This document shows, piece by piece, positions 1 to 8,420 of a DNA stretch of 64,000 bases. Numbering within the stretch: the stretch's first letter is position 1; every line of letters begins with the position of its first letter. The translations under genes and the position numbers were made by a program. Source of the stretch: Catenulispora sp. GP43 (GTDB lineage: Bacteria > Actinomycetota > Actinomycetes > Streptomycetales > Catenulisporaceae); the NCBI RefSeq assembly GCF_041260665.1, contig NZ_JBGCCT010000015.1, positions 210,344 through 274,343 of the forward strand, read 5' to 3'. Below the pieces are notes generated by a model. The model saw nothing but the letters and a program-made list of their open reading frames with translations. It did no database searches and was not told the DNA's origin.

Positions 1-1
1 G

Positions 2-139
2 GCGGGGTGGGTGGTGAGTGCGGTGCTGCCGGTTTCGCGCTCGGGCCCGGACTCGGCTTCGTGCTCTGATTCATCCTCGGACTCGGCTGCCTCGCTCTCC
101 ACCCCAACCTCGACCTCCGCCCCAGGAGCCCCCCGTTGA
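2..139 (+). CDS. C-terminal end of a sensor histidine kinase (partial)
   Basis: The window opens inside a coding frame that runs to a TGA at 137-139. The first residues read AGWVVSAVLPVS, which resembles the end of a GHKL ATPase domain (G-G-F/W-x-V-x-A-x-LP). About 30 residues of Ser/Asp/Thr/Pro-rich tail follow. The stop overlaps the TTG start of the response regulator at 136, as expected of a translationally coupled kinase/regulator pair. Only the last 45 residues are inside the window, so the sensor domain cannot be described. The call rests on the terminal motif and the neighbour and is an inference. Confidence 0.6.
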   Translation, partial: AGWVVSAVLPVSRSGPDSASCSDSSSDSAASLSTPTSTSAPGAPR

Positions 140-798
140 CCATCACCGTCCTGCTCGCCGACGACCAGGCCATGGTCCGCCGCGGCCTGCGCCTGATCCT
201 CGAGGACCAGCCCGACATCACCGTGGTCGCCGAGGCCACCGACGGTGCCGAGGCGGTCGGGCTCGCGCGGCGGCTGCGGCCTGATGTGTGCCTGGTGGAC
301 ATCCGCATGCCGCGCCTGGACGGCATCGAGGTGACCCGCGCGCTCGCCGGGCCCGGGGTGGCCGATCCGCTGCGGGTCGTCGTCGTGACCACCTTCGATC
401 TCGACGAGTACGTCTACGGCGCGCTTCAGGCCGGGGCGCTCGGGTTCGTGCTCAAGGACGCGGGGCCCGCGCTGCTCGCCGAGGCGGTGCGGGCGGCGAG
501 TTCGGGCGATGCGCTCATCTCGCCGTCGGTGACGGTGCGGCTGCTCAAGCACATCGCGCCGCCGCGGGCCAAGAAGGCGGGGCGGCAGCCGGCCCAGCCG
601 TTGTCCGTGCGGGAGGTCGAGGTGGTGAAGTCCATCGCGGCCGGGCGGACCAATCAGGAGATCGCCGCGGAGCTGTTCATCTCGCTGAGTACCGTCAAAA
701 GCCATCTGGCGAGCATCCAGGGGAAGCTGGGGGTCCGGAACCGGGTCGGGGTGGCGGCGTGGGCTTGGGAGAACCGGCTGATGGATCCGGGTCTCTAG
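136..798 (+). CDS. NarL/FixJ-type response regulator
   Basis: A 220-residue response regulator. Residues 1-120 form a receiver domain with the acidic pair D9/D10 and a phospho-acceptor D55 in the motif VDIRMP. Residues about 155-205 form a LuxR-type helix-turn-helix (LSVREVEVV, then TNQEIAAELFISLSTVKSHL). The family is phosphorylated by HisKA_3 kinases and binds promoter DNA. The start is TTG at 136, with AGGAG at 123-127, overlapping the stop of the preceding kinase fragment, so the two form an operon. The regulated genes are not obvious. The next gene downstream is separated by 94 nt and has its own promoter-like sequence. Confidence 0.93.
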   Translation: MTITVLLADDQAMVRRGLRLILEDQPDITVVAEATDGAEAVGLARRLRPDVCLVDIRMPRLDGIEVTRALAGPGVADPLRVVVVTTFDLDEYVYGALQAGALGFVLKDAGPALLAEAVRAASSGDALISPSVTVRLLKHIAPPRAKKAGRQPAQPLSVREVEVVKSIAAGRTNQEIAAELFISLSTVKSHLASIQGKLGVRNRVGVAAWAWENRLMDPGL

Positions 799-855
799 CC
801 CTGCCGTACCCTGCCGTACAACACCGCCGGGGCGGCCACTGCCGGTATTTCTACT

Positions 856-872
856 GACCCCGCTCAGGGGTC
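856..872 (+). promoter_or_regulatory. Inverted repeat and -10 element before the pentapeptide gene
   Basis: GACCCC-GCTCA-GGGGTC (856-872) is a 6-bp-arm inverted repeat in the gap between the response regulator and the next gene. A -10-like TAACGT lies at 881-886, only 6 nt before the ATG at 893, which suggests leaderless transcription. The repeat sits where the -35 should be, so it could be an operator or a weak terminator of the upstream operon. Confidence 0.35.
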
Positions 873-892
873 CGGATCCGTAACGTGTCTCT

Positions 893-2806
893 ATGCTTGC
901 TCGGCTCACAGGTCCCCTACTGGCCGACGCGGACGCTGAGTCCCACCGCGCCGCCCTTCAAGCGTTGGCAGCCCTCGCCGGGGAGCATCCCGAGCAGCGG
1001 CAGCCGATCGCCGACGCCGTGTGCCGCTACCTGCGCGAGCCCGCCGAGCAGGCGCCTGCCGGGGAGCAGGCCGTCGCGCTGCTGGCGGCGCTGGCACGTC
1101 AGCATCCTGACGCCGACGGGGCCGCGGCGGACGCGCCGTGCGCCGCCGGCTGCGAGCAGTGCCTCGACCTGGTGCTGGACGGTGCCATCCTGCCGGACGT
1201 CGACTTCGGCGAGTGCCGCCTGGGCGCCGTCAGCCTCACCGACACCCACTTCCACGGCGACTCCGTCTTCGCCGGCGCCCGCTTCGCCGACCAGGCGCTG
1301 TTCCAGCGGTCGGTCTTCGAGGGCGACGCGTCCTTCGCCGGTGCGCGCTTCAACCGCGCGGCGGACTTCGGGCGGGCCAGGTTCCGGGCGGACGCCGACT
1401 TCTCGCGCGCCCGCTTCCACAGCATCGCCTGGTTCGGCCGGGGCGAGGAGTCCCTGGACGAGGAGGACGAGGCCTGGGAGGAGATCGAGACGCGGCGCAC
1501 CGTCGCCTGGGACGAGCTCAACGAGGACGACCCGAACTGGCCGATCGCCGAACTCACCGACGAGTACCAGATGTGGGAGGAGGGCGGCGACGGCACGCGC
1601 TTCAACCACGGCGTGTCCTTCGCCGACGCGGCGTTCGCCCGCGAGGCCTGGTTCTGGAAGGCACGCTTCGGCAGCGCGGTGTCCTTCCAGCGCTGTGTGT
1701 TCGGCGGACGGGTCCACCTCATCCAGCCCGCGGTCGACCTCACCGGCGCCCGGCTGACCGCGGCCGCCCAGGAGAAGGGGCAGGAGTGGCCGGAGGGCCA
1801 GGACTGGCCCCTGGGCTGGACGACCGCCGCGGGCCTGGAAGACGACGGCGCCGCGCTCGTGGTCCTGGACACCTCGCTCACGCCCTACCACCTGCACCTC
1901 GCCGATCCCGATCCCGAGGTCCGGCTGGCCGGGCTCCGGATCCTCGGCGACCTCGGCGACGCCGAGCCGGATCTGCGGGAACGCATCGCCGACACGGTCT
2001 GCGCCTACCTGCGCACTCCCCTGTCGTTCGCCGTGGCCACCGACCTGTTCGACCTCGCCCCGGCGCAGTTCACCGAGCTGCGGGCCCGCCGCGCCGCCCA
2101 GCGCCTGCTCACCGAGCGGACGCGGCCCCGTCCCGGCCGGCCGCTGTGGGAGGACATCGACCTCCAGCTCTCCGGCGCCACCCTGATCGACTTCGACGCC
2201 TCCGACTGCCGCCTGGCCCGCGCCGACTTCAGCGGCGCCCAGTTCTACGGCACGACGAGCTTCGCCGGCGCGACGTTCGGCGGCAAGCAGTCCGTGGCCG
2301 GCACGGAGGTCAGCTTCGCGCTGAACTCCGGCGGGCAGCAGGGCCGCGCCACCTTCCACGGCACCGCCGACTTCACCGGCGTCGCGCTGCGCTCCTCCGG
2401 CCTCATGCGCTGCCGCTTCCACGCCGACAGCTCGGTCCGCGCCTCGGGCACCGACCAGGACCTGATCAGGGTCCTGCTGGGCGCCCGGCTCGCCGGCGAC
2501 GTGGCGGAGGTGACCGCCGACTTCCGCGAGGCGCTGCGCTCGTTCAGCGAGAACGCGCCGTACAAGCTGAGCCGGGAGGCCTGCGACGAGCTCGTCCAGA
2601 ACGTGGAGTACGGGACCGTCCCGGGCCCGCCGGACGCCCCGTGGGAGGGCCGGACCGGACTGAAGATCACCGGCACCGACATGCTGCTCACCGACCTGGC
2701 GCGACCTCCGGCCGGCGCCGACTGCCTCCCGCTGGTCGGACCCGGGCAGCGGGAGGCGGCGAAGAGCGTCATCAGGGTTCTGCTGGAGGCGCTGGAGGCG
2801 GACTAG
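893..2806 (+). CDS. Pentapeptide-repeat protein with two repeated halves
   Basis: A 637-residue, probably cytoplasmic protein. It has pentapeptide-like runs (A-D/x-F-x-x-A-R-F: ADFGRARF, ADADFSRARF, ASFAGARF) around residues 100-185 and again around 430-500. Each run follows a short helical segment ending in R-x-x-I-A-D-x-V-C-x-Y-L-R (residues about 15-50 and 338-378), so the protein is an internal duplication. Pentapeptide repeats form a right-handed beta-helix. In actinomycetes the same Cys-Tyr-Leu-Arg segment often accompanies pentapeptide domains of unknown function. The middle (about residues 185-235) is Glu/Trp-rich and interrupts the repeats. There is no signal peptide or membrane helix. 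The start is ATG 893 next to a -10-like TAACGT. The specific role is unknown. Confidence 0.85.
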   Translation: MLARLTGPLLADADAESHRAALQALAALAGEHPEQRQPIADAVCRYLREPAEQAPAGEQAVALLAALARQHPDADGAAADAPCAAGCEQCLDLVLDGAILPDVDFGECRLGAVSLTDTHFHGDSVFAGARFADQALFQRSVFEGDASFAGARFNRAADFGRARFRADADFSRARFHSIAWFGRGEESLDEEDEAWEEIETRRTVAWDELNEDDPNWPIAELTDEYQMWEEGGDGTRFNHGVSFADAAFAREAWFWKARFGSAVSFQRCVFGGRVHLIQPAVDLTGARLTAAAQEKGQEWPEGQDWPLGWTTAAGLEDDGAALVVLDTSLTPYHLHLADPDPEVRLAGLRILGDLGDAEPDLRERIADTVCAYLRTPLSFAVATDLFDLAPAQFTELRARRAAQRLLTERTRPRPGRPLWEDIDLQLSGATLIDFDASDCRLARADFSGAQFYGTTSFAGATFGGKQSVAGTEVSFALNSGGQQGRATFHGTADFTGVALRSSGLMRCRFHADSSVRASGTDQDLIRVLLGARLAGDVAEVTADFREALRSFSENAPYKLSREACDELVQNVEYGTVPGPPDAPWEGRTGLKITGTDMLLTDLARPPAGADCLPLVGPGQREAAKSVIRVLLEALEAD

Positions 2807-2853
2807 CCGGTCGCATCGGAAAGCGGCCTCTTTCGCGCCGGGTCGAAACCGGG

Positions 2854-4092
2854 TCAGAACCAGGTCGGTGCGAAGGGTTGCGTCGGGGTCTTGAACATCC
2901 GGTCGGCGACGGCCAGGGCGCCGTGACGCTCCTCCGTCACCAGATCCGCCGACACCAACAGGGAAGGCGCGTACCCGCCCAGGAGCATCGACCCGAGGCT
3001 CTGTACCGGAAGCGTCAGATCAGGGCTCTCAGTCGTGCGCTTCACCGTCGCGCCGGCCGGGCCGCCTTCCAGCGCGTAGACGCCGTCGGCGGGGCCGCCC
3101 TCGTCGCGGACGGACAGGACGATCCGGCCCTCGCTCTGGTACGTCCGCGCCGACAAGGCAGCGGAGGCATCGAGAACGCGCAGCCACAGCGTGTCGTAGC
3201 GGTCGGACTGGCGTGCCGCGCGCGGATTGCTCATGAACAGCCGCCAGGCGGCGTCGGCGCGCTCGGTCTCGACATCGACGCGGACGACCCAGTCCTGCTC
3301 CCACAGGAACTGCATCAGCCGCGCCCGCACCGCCGGGGTCTCGGCCAGGACCGACGCGCTGAGGGTCGTGTTCGGGGTGAAGCCGACGCGTTCGCCGGCG
3401 GACTTCGCCTGGTAGCTCGCCGAGCCGCGGATGATGCCGGCCTCGTCGCGCAGGACCGCGAACATCGTGCTCTTGTCCTCGGGCCGGCCCGCCGGGCGGA
3501 CCAGACCGGCGTCCATCCGCCACCGCCACAGCGGCCGCTCGATCGCGCCGGGGGTCGTCGTGCGGATGCGGTCGTAGACGGCGGGCATCTCCTCGCACCA
3601 CTGCTCGGCGCCGATCAGTTCGACCGTGCCGGGCAACGGGGCCCGCAGGGCGGCCGCGGTGGCGTCGATCTGGACCATGGCCTCTTCGGTCGCCGGGCCG
3701 TAGCCGAAGCGTCCGTAGATCGGCCATTCCGAGGGGATCAGGATGGAGGCGGCCTCGCCGCGCTCCGCCGACTGCCGGAGGCCGAGCGCCATCAGGCCTT
3801 TGAGGATGCCGCGGCGGCGATGCGTCGCCTGAACGGTCACCGCTGTGACGGCACCAACGCCGAGAGCCGCGCCGCCAGGGACTGTGAGGTCCGTGTGAAA
3901 AGTCGCGTGCGTGCCGACGATCTGCTCGCCATCGAAACCCCCGAGTACGCGTCCCTGGGAGATCCCCTCCTCCCACATGAGGCGGCGGAAGTCGCCTTGG
4001 CCGCGCTTCTCGTAGTGCAGGAACCCGACGCTGACCGCGTCGGACCAGGTGTCGAACTCCGAGTCGGAGACGGACTTGACGGCTATGGGCAT
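2854..4092 (-). CDS. Eis-like GNAT N-acetyltransferase
   Basis: A 412-residue protein of the Eis (enhanced intracellular survival) family. An N-terminal GNAT domain carries the acetyl-CoA loop motif THRRRGILKGLM. A second degenerate GNAT region and a C-terminal SCP2-like domain follow, and the chain ends in APTWF. In Mycobacterium Eis the C-terminal carboxylate is catalytic, and the aromatic end here fits that. Family members acetylate aminoglycosides or other amines at several positions; the natural substrate here is unknown. The start is ATG 4092, preceded by GGGAGGA 7 nt upstream; an ATG 24 nt further up lacks a ribosome site. A 13-bp-arm hairpin abuts the ribosome site. The FHA gene lies upstream on the same strand, 66 nt away. 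Confidence 0.9.
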   Translation of the reverse strand: MPIAVKSVSDSEFDTWSDAVSVGFLHYEKRGQGDFRRLMWEEGISQGRVLGGFDGEQIVGTHATFHTDLTVPGGAALGVGAVTAVTVQATHRRRGILKGLMALGLRQSAERGEAASILIPSEWPIYGRFGYGPATEEAMVQIDATAAALRAPLPGTVELIGAEQWCEEMPAVYDRIRTTTPGAIERPLWRWRMDAGLVRPAGRPEDKSTMFAVLRDEAGIIRGSASYQAKSAGERVGFTPNTTLSASVLAETPAVRARLMQFLWEQDWVVRVDVETERADAAWRLFMSNPRAARQSDRYDTLWLRVLDASAALSARTYQSEGRIVLSVRDEGGPADGVYALEGGPAGATVKRTTESPDLTLPVQSLGSMLLGGYAPSLLVSADLVTEERHGALAVADRMFKTPTQPFAPTWF

Positions 4093-4102
4093 GCTTGGTC
4101 CT

Positions 4103-4133
4103 CCCTGAGTGATCACTCCATGATCACTCAGGG
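4103..4133 (-). promoter_or_regulatory. 13-bp inverted repeat overlapping the Eis-gene ribosome site
   Basis: The arms CCCTGAGTGATCA (4103-4115) and TGATCACTCAGGG (4121-4133) are perfect reverse complements around a 5-nt loop. On the minus strand the 3' arm supplies the GGGAG of the Eis-gene ribosome site. It could be a repressor operator between the FHA and Eis genes, or an RNA hairpin limiting translation. There is no T-tract, so a simple terminator is less likely. Confidence 0.6.
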
Positions 4134-4158
4134 TGCGGGCCCGCGCCCGGATTTTCGC

Positions 4159-4953
4159 TCAGCCCTGTTCGGCCAGCAGTTCCAGGTCCTCGGCGCTCAG
4201 CGTCACCGTCTTGACCAGCTCCCTGATCAGGTTCACGCTCAGCGTCGAGCCGACCGGCTCCCCCACCTCGTCGCGCATCAGCCCGCGCACGCCGCGGCGG
4301 TGCAGCCGTTCGCGCACCTCCTCGACCGTGTTCGCGACGGTGCGGAAGTTCCAGGACTTGGTCGTGTACGGCGAGGCGTTCGCCGTCTGGGCGGTGTCCT
4401 CCCAGGTCAGCGGGAGCGGGAAGGGCTCTTGGCCTTCCAGGTAGCGGCGGGCCAGCGCGGTGAGGACCAGGCGCTCGGCCGGGGACAGTTCGTAGACGGT
4501 CTCCGGGTCGACGGTCGCGGCCTTGGTCGTCGAGCGGGGGTGGCGGTCGTCGTCGTCCACCAGGCGGACCTCCACCAGGTGGGAGCGCTGCTTGGAGGAG
4601 TTGATGACCAGCGGGGTGTATCCGGGTTCGATGACGCGGCGGTGGCCGGTGAGCATCAGGGCGCCGTTGGGGAGTTCGATCGGGAGGTGGCCGGTGTTCG
4701 TGAGCCACCAGCCGCCGTCCGGGCCGGTGCAGGTGAAGACGCCGTGCCGGCGGCTGACCGTCGGGTCGTCGACGCCGACCGGGACGTGCACGTCCTCGCG
4801 GTCGCGGCCGAACAGCAGGGTGTACCGGCGCGCCGGGACCGCGTAGCCGCCTTCCGGGCCCAGCACGAAGATCGTGCCGGGGGGCGCCGCGGGGACTCCC
4901 TCGGAGGGACTGCCGGGCGGCAGCATCCGCGGGGGGAAGTGGGCGTTCGCCAT
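4159..4953 (-). CDS. FHA-domain protein
   Basis: A 264-residue soluble protein. An FHA domain spans residues about 25-125, with the typical FGRDRED ... VSRRHGVF ... N-T-G-x-L-x-N core (LFGRD, DPTVSRRH, LTNTG). FHA domains bind phosphothreonine peptides. Residues about 150-260 form a helical region (ELSPAERLVLTALARRYL ... TANTVEEVRERLHRRG) resembling the winged-helix part seen in some actinobacterial FHA proteins. The start is ATG 4953 with AAAGGAGG upstream. It is divergent from a membrane Ser/Thr kinase at 5094, and the shared upstream region contains GAGGACCGGTCCTC. The kinase is therefore a plausible partner. That link is inferred from position. Confidence 0.88.
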   Translation of the reverse strand: MANAHFPPRMLPPGSPSEGVPAAPPGTIFVLGPEGGYAVPARRYTLLFGRDREDVHVPVGVDDPTVSRRHGVFTCTGPDGGWWLTNTGHLPIELPNGALMLTGHRRVIEPGYTPLVINSSKQRSHLVEVRLVDDDDRHPRSTTKAATVDPETVYELSPAERLVLTALARRYLEGQEPFPLPLTWEDTAQTANASPYTTKSWNFRTVANTVEEVRERLHRRGVRGLMRDEVGEPVGSTLSVNLIRELVKTVTLSAEDLELLAEQG

Positions 4954-4998
4954 GTCAGGGGCCTCCTTTCAGCTGGCGCCAGTGTAGGCGGACGGCGC

Positions 4999-5012
4999 GA
5001 GGACCGGTCCTC
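4999..5012. promoter_or_regulatory. Perfect palindrome GAGGACCGGTCCTC in the FHA/kinase divergent promoter
   Basis: This 14-bp perfect palindrome lies between the FHA gene (minus) and the kinase (plus). On the minus strand a -10-like TACACT sits next to it. On the plus strand TTGCCC (5029-5034) and TAACCT (5053-5058) are spaced by 18 nt, ending 35 nt before the ATG at 5094. Its core recurs at 8344-8355 in the next divergent promoter region, with similar flanking sequence (GTAGG, CGGCGCG). It is probably a shared operator. Confidence 0.6.
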
Positions 5013-5093
5013 AACGATCATCAACAAATTGCCCTCGCACGACAGTGCTCGCTAACCTACGCAGCGTGAGTGCACGAAGCGGCGGGGGCGCCG

Positions 5094-6818
5094 ATGGACA
5101 CTGACGTCGCCGATCCGGTGGGTCCGGGCGACCCGCGCGAGATAGGCCAGTTCACCATCATCGGCGTGCTCGGCGCCGGCGGCATGGGCGAGGTCTTCCT
5201 CGGCACCCGCGAAGGACGCTACGTCGCGGTGAAGCGGGTGAAGCCGCGCCTGGTCTCCGGCGAGCGCTTCAACCGCGAGGTCGCGATCCTGCACCGGGTC
5301 CCCTTCGGCGTCGCGCCGTCGCTGCTGGCCAGCGACAGCACCGCGCCGGAGCCCTGGTTCGCGACCGAGTACGTGCCCGGCCTGACCGTGGAGGACGCCG
5401 TCCGCGCCTTCGGGCCGCTGGCCGCCGACGCCCTGTGGCTGCTGCTGGCCGAGACCGCCGCGCACCTGCAGGCCGTCCACGAGGCCGGGATCGTGCACCG
5501 CGACCTCAAGCCCGGCAACATCATGATGGTGCGCGACGGCGTGAAGCTCATCGACTTCGGCATCGCGCTGGCCGGCGACCAGTCCCGGCTGACGCGCAGC
5601 GGCTCGAGTTCGGGCACGCGCGGCTTCACCGCCCCGGAGCAGGAATCCGGCGACCGGGATGTGGCCGCGCCCGCGGACGTGTACTCGCTGGCCGCCACCC
5701 TGGTCTACGCGGCCTCGGTCCGGCTGCCCGGCGCCCAGCCCGACATCGCCCCGATCCGCGCCCTGGACGCCGCCCTGACGGGAATCGTCGAACGCTGTCT
5801 CGCCGCCGATCCCGACGCCCGGCCGACCGCCGCGGACCTGGTGGCCGCGGCCCGCGCGCACGCCGACTCCGTGAGCCCGTCCTGGCCGGCGGCAGTGACC
5901 GAGCGCATCGCGAAGCGCCGGACCTTCGCCTCAACGCCGGTGAGCGTGATCGACACCGTTCTGCCGCCGGAACCGGACGTGGACACGGAGCCGGAACCCG
6001 GCCCCCTGCAAGAGACAGCCGCCGGCACCAAGCCGGAACGACGCCGTCCCCGCTTCCTGATACCGCTCGCGGCGGTCACGGCGTTCTGCGCGGTCGTGGC
6101 CGGCGCGCTGGCGCTGCTGGCCTCGTCTCATCGGGGCGGTGCGGCACACGCGTCCTCCCCGACATCAGGTATCGGCATCGTGCCGATCGCCGGGACCCAG
6201 TCCTCGTCGGCGGGGAGCGGCGGCACTACCCCGCGCCCGCCGACACCGACCACACCCGGCGCGACCACCCCGTCGGCGGGGACGTCGTCGAACACCGCCA
6301 CCGGGCCCGGCTCCGGGACCACGACCCCGCAGGGGCCCGGCTCGTCGTCGAAGAACGGCGGCGGTGGCAGCAGCTCGGCGGGACGGCCCGTGACCACCGG
6401 CACGGCTCCGAGCACTCCCCCGAGTTCGCCCCCGGCTCCCAAGCCCGGCCCCAGCCCGACCGCCTCGTCGATCCCGGGCATCAACAGCGCCGACGATCCG
6501 GCACGCGTCTCGAACTCCGAGGTGGACGTCAACTACGTCGCCAACGACGCCGAGTGCTCAGCCTGGCTGGACACCGACGGGTCGGGCAACCTGGCGGGAG
6601 TGCTCAACACTTCGCTGTACCAGTCCTGTGTGGCCGAAGTGATCCGCAGTGACGGACTGACCCTCACCTTCAGCGCGTCGCAGTATGCCGAGAAGACGAG
6701 CTTCATCGCGGACCAGGGCTACACCATGCAGGTCTGCGTGTGGCACGCGGACGAGAAGAGCAACGAGAAGTGCTCGCCGCTCTACGCCATGAGCGGCACC
6801 ACCCCGGTCCAGCGCTAA
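5094..6818 (+). CDS. Transmembrane Ser/Thr protein kinase (PknB-like)
   Basis: About 574 residues. A complete Hanks-type kinase domain occupies residues 18-270: glycine loop GAGGMGEV (27-34), ATP lysine K47, H135-R-D137 catalytic loop (HRDLKPGN), D154-F-G Mg motif and an APE-like TAPE. One transmembrane helix follows at about 320-344. Then come a long Ser/Thr/Pro/Gly-rich linker and an outer domain with four cysteines near the C-terminus (ECSAWL, QSC, VCVW, KCSP). It should sense something outside and phosphorylate cytoplasmic targets; the divergent FHA protein is a candidate. ATG 5094 gives the usual short lead into the kinase domain; an in-frame GTG at 5070 is the alternative. The gene ends just before the convergent gene below, with a 4-nt overlap. 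Confidence 0.92.
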   Translation: MDTDVADPVGPGDPREIGQFTIIGVLGAGGMGEVFLGTREGRYVAVKRVKPRLVSGERFNREVAILHRVPFGVAPSLLASDSTAPEPWFATEYVPGLTVEDAVRAFGPLAADALWLLLAETAAHLQAVHEAGIVHRDLKPGNIMMVRDGVKLIDFGIALAGDQSRLTRSGSSSGTRGFTAPEQESGDRDVAAPADVYSLAATLVYAASVRLPGAQPDIAPIRALDAALTGIVERCLAADPDARPTAADLVAAARAHADSVSPSWPAAVTERIAKRRTFASTPVSVIDTVLPPEPDVDTEPEPGPLQETAAGTKPERRRPRFLIPLAAVTAFCAVVAGALALLASSHRGGAAHASSPTSGIGIVPIAGTQSSSAGSGGTTPRPPTPTTPGATTPSAGTSSNTATGPGSGTTTPQGPGSSSKNGGGGSSSAGRPVTTGTAPSTPPSSPPAPKPGPSPTASSIPGINSADDPARVSNSEVDVNYVANDAECSAWLDTDGSGNLAGVLNTSLYQSCVAEVIRSDGLTLTFSASQYAEKTSFIADQGYTMQVCVWHADEKSNEKCSPLYAMSGTTPVQR

Positions 6819-8284
6819 AGCTCACTCTGTTCGGCGGCGACCAGGGCGTCGACGTCTTGCCGGGTGTCCGCGCGCGCCTGGAATCGCAGGTCCACGCTGA
6901 CGTTCAGGCCGTCGCCGCCGCCGAGCTCCCGCACCACCGAAACGGCGTCAGGGTCCTGACATCGGAACGTCTCGGGCTGGTCCAGCGGGAGCTCGGCGAC
7001 CACCTCGCACTGGCCCGCCGGCCGGCCGTTCACGCGCACGCTCGCGGTCACGTCGGCGACGACGGATCCGGTCGGGTCCGCGCCCGAGGCGACGACGCCG
7101 TCCGCCTCGACCGAGCACGCGTTCTGGGCGCAATTCAGCTTCGGTTCTTGGCCGTAGCGGAAGACGATGCCGAAGTCGAGCGCGCCGGCGAGCGCCTTGG
7201 TCTGGTCGACCAGGCCGCCGAGGACGTCCTTCGCAGCGCTCTGTGACACGGTCTCGACATCGGCCGGCTGCCCCGGGCCGGTCGTCGCGGGAACGAGGCG
7301 GAGCACGCGGTAGGGCTGCGTCGTCGAGATGTACAGCACGCCCGCCGACGTAGCCACCGGCACCGCCGCATCGCCGTTCACCAGCGTGGTCGGGACGGTC
7401 GGCGACGGGAAGCCGGCGTCCGGCGCGGGCAGTGCGGACCGCAGCGAGGCCGCCAGGTCCCCCGCCGAGGCCAGGCCGGACGGCAGCAGCGCTTCCAAGG
7501 CGCCCTCGCCGGTGACCCACTCGCCCCGCACCGAATCCGCCGTCACGCCGGACGGCAGCTCCCCCAGGAGACCGGCCGAAGCCGGGTCGTCGGCCTTGAA
7601 GTAGGTCCGGCCGCCGACCTGGAGGACGCCGAGCTTCCCGTCGCCGAGATCGAGGTCGCCCTGGGCCTGGCCGCCGGGGGCGATCGTGAGCTGCCAGGAG
7701 GCGCGGCCGTCGGGCGAGAGTCCGGAGTAGCGCAGCAGCTGCTGGCCGGACAGGTTAGCGAGGGCTTGCGACAGGAGGCTGGATGCGGCCGGCGGCTTCG
7801 GTGCGCTCGACACCGGCGGTCCGCCCACCGCCGGCGGCAAGCTCGACGCTGGCGGCAAGCTCGACACCGGCGGCAAGCTCGGCATGCTGGTCGAAGCCGG
7901 AGTGCCCGACCGCATCGCTATCGCCGTCGCAGCGAACGCCACAATGGCGACCAGCGCTCCGGCTCCGATCACGAAGCGACCGCGCTGATGGGCCGGCGAT
8001 CGCCCAGCGGGAGAATGGCTGACCGGGATAGTCGGCATTCGGGTGTCGCCCCCCGCCGACCGCTGCGCACCGGAGACCCTTCCGGTCGCGACCGATCGGC
8101 CGTGCCCGTTCGCCGGATTCGCTCCCCACAGCGTCCGGGGCTGGGGCGCCACCGCCGTCATCGATCCCTGATCCACCCGCGCCCCGATCCGGGCCGGCCG
8201 CGTGGACCCGACCGGCGGCGGCGCCCCCAGCGGTGGCGGCACGGAGCGCGGCGTCCGTTCCCAGAGCGGCAGTGGGCGCTCCAT
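6815..8284 (-). CDS. Membrane-anchored LppX/LprG-like sensor or carrier protein
   Basis: A 489-residue protein. A Pro/Arg-rich cytoplasmic N-terminus (1-100) precedes a single transmembrane helix (about 104-124: FVIGAGALVAIVAFAA). A Pro/Ser linker follows, then an outer domain. Part of that domain (LSPDGRASWQLTIAPGGQAQ ... LQVGGRTYFKAD) resembles the LppX/LprG lipoprotein fold, and the C-terminal part has paired cysteines (NCAQNAC, GQCEV, FRCQD). There is no lipobox. The layout suggests an envelope ligand-binding or sensing role, but no function can be assigned. ATG 8284 has GGGAGG 6 nt upstream and is preferred over the in-frame ATG at 8308. It is divergent from the vWA operon across a promoter with AGGACCGGTCCT. 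Confidence 0.7.
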   Translation of the reverse strand: MERPLPLWERTPRSVPPPLGAPPPVGSTRPARIGARVDQGSMTAVAPQPRTLWGANPANGHGRSVATGRVSGAQRSAGGDTRMPTIPVSHSPAGRSPAHQRGRFVIGAGALVAIVAFAATAIAMRSGTPASTSMPSLPPVSSLPPASSLPPAVGGPPVSSAPKPPAASSLLSQALANLSGQQLLRYSGLSPDGRASWQLTIAPGGQAQGDLDLGDGKLGVLQVGGRTYFKADDPASAGLLGELPSGVTADSVRGEWVTGEGALEALLPSGLASAGDLAASLRSALPAPDAGFPSPTVPTTLVNGDAAVPVATSAGVLYISTTQPYRVLRLVPATTGPGQPADVETVSQSAAKDVLGGLVDQTKALAGALDFGIVFRYGQEPKLNCAQNACSVEADGVVASGADPTGSVVADVTASVRVNGRPAGQCEVVAELPLDQPETFRCQDPDAVSVVRELGGGDGLNVSVDLRFQARADTRQDVDALVAAEQSEL

Positions 8285-8343
8285 CGCACCTCCCAGTCGG
8301 CAGTGCACGCGAACTCTGACGGCGAGCGTAGGTCGGCGCGCTC

Positions 8344-8355
8344 AGGACCGGTCCT
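8344..8355. promoter_or_regulatory. Second copy of the AGGACCGGTCCT palindrome
   Basis: A perfect 12-bp palindrome, with C on both outer sides (CAGGACCGGTCCTC at 8343-8356), lies between the LppX-like gene (minus, start 8284) and the vWA gene (plus, start 8421). The left flank GTAGGTCGGCGCG resembles the flank of the copy at 4999-5012. A -10-like TAGCCT follows on the plus strand at about 8369. Two identical boxes in neighbouring divergent promoters suggest one regulator for both gene pairs. Confidence 0.6.
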
Positions 8356-8420
8356 CTGCCGGTTTGCCTAGCCTGCTCCCCAGCGACGCCCGTGCGGCGG
8401 GCGAGAGGGAGGCGATCGGG

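Noticed and set aside
1138..5055. A 1305-codon open frame on the plus strand running across three genes.
   Set aside because: It is extremely Arg/Gly/Pro-rich, overlaps well-supported genes on both strands, and is a typical GC-rich shadow frame.
5070..5093. GTG start for the membrane kinase.
   Set aside because: It is possible, but ATG 5094 gives the usual family N-terminus, so it was preferred with reservation.
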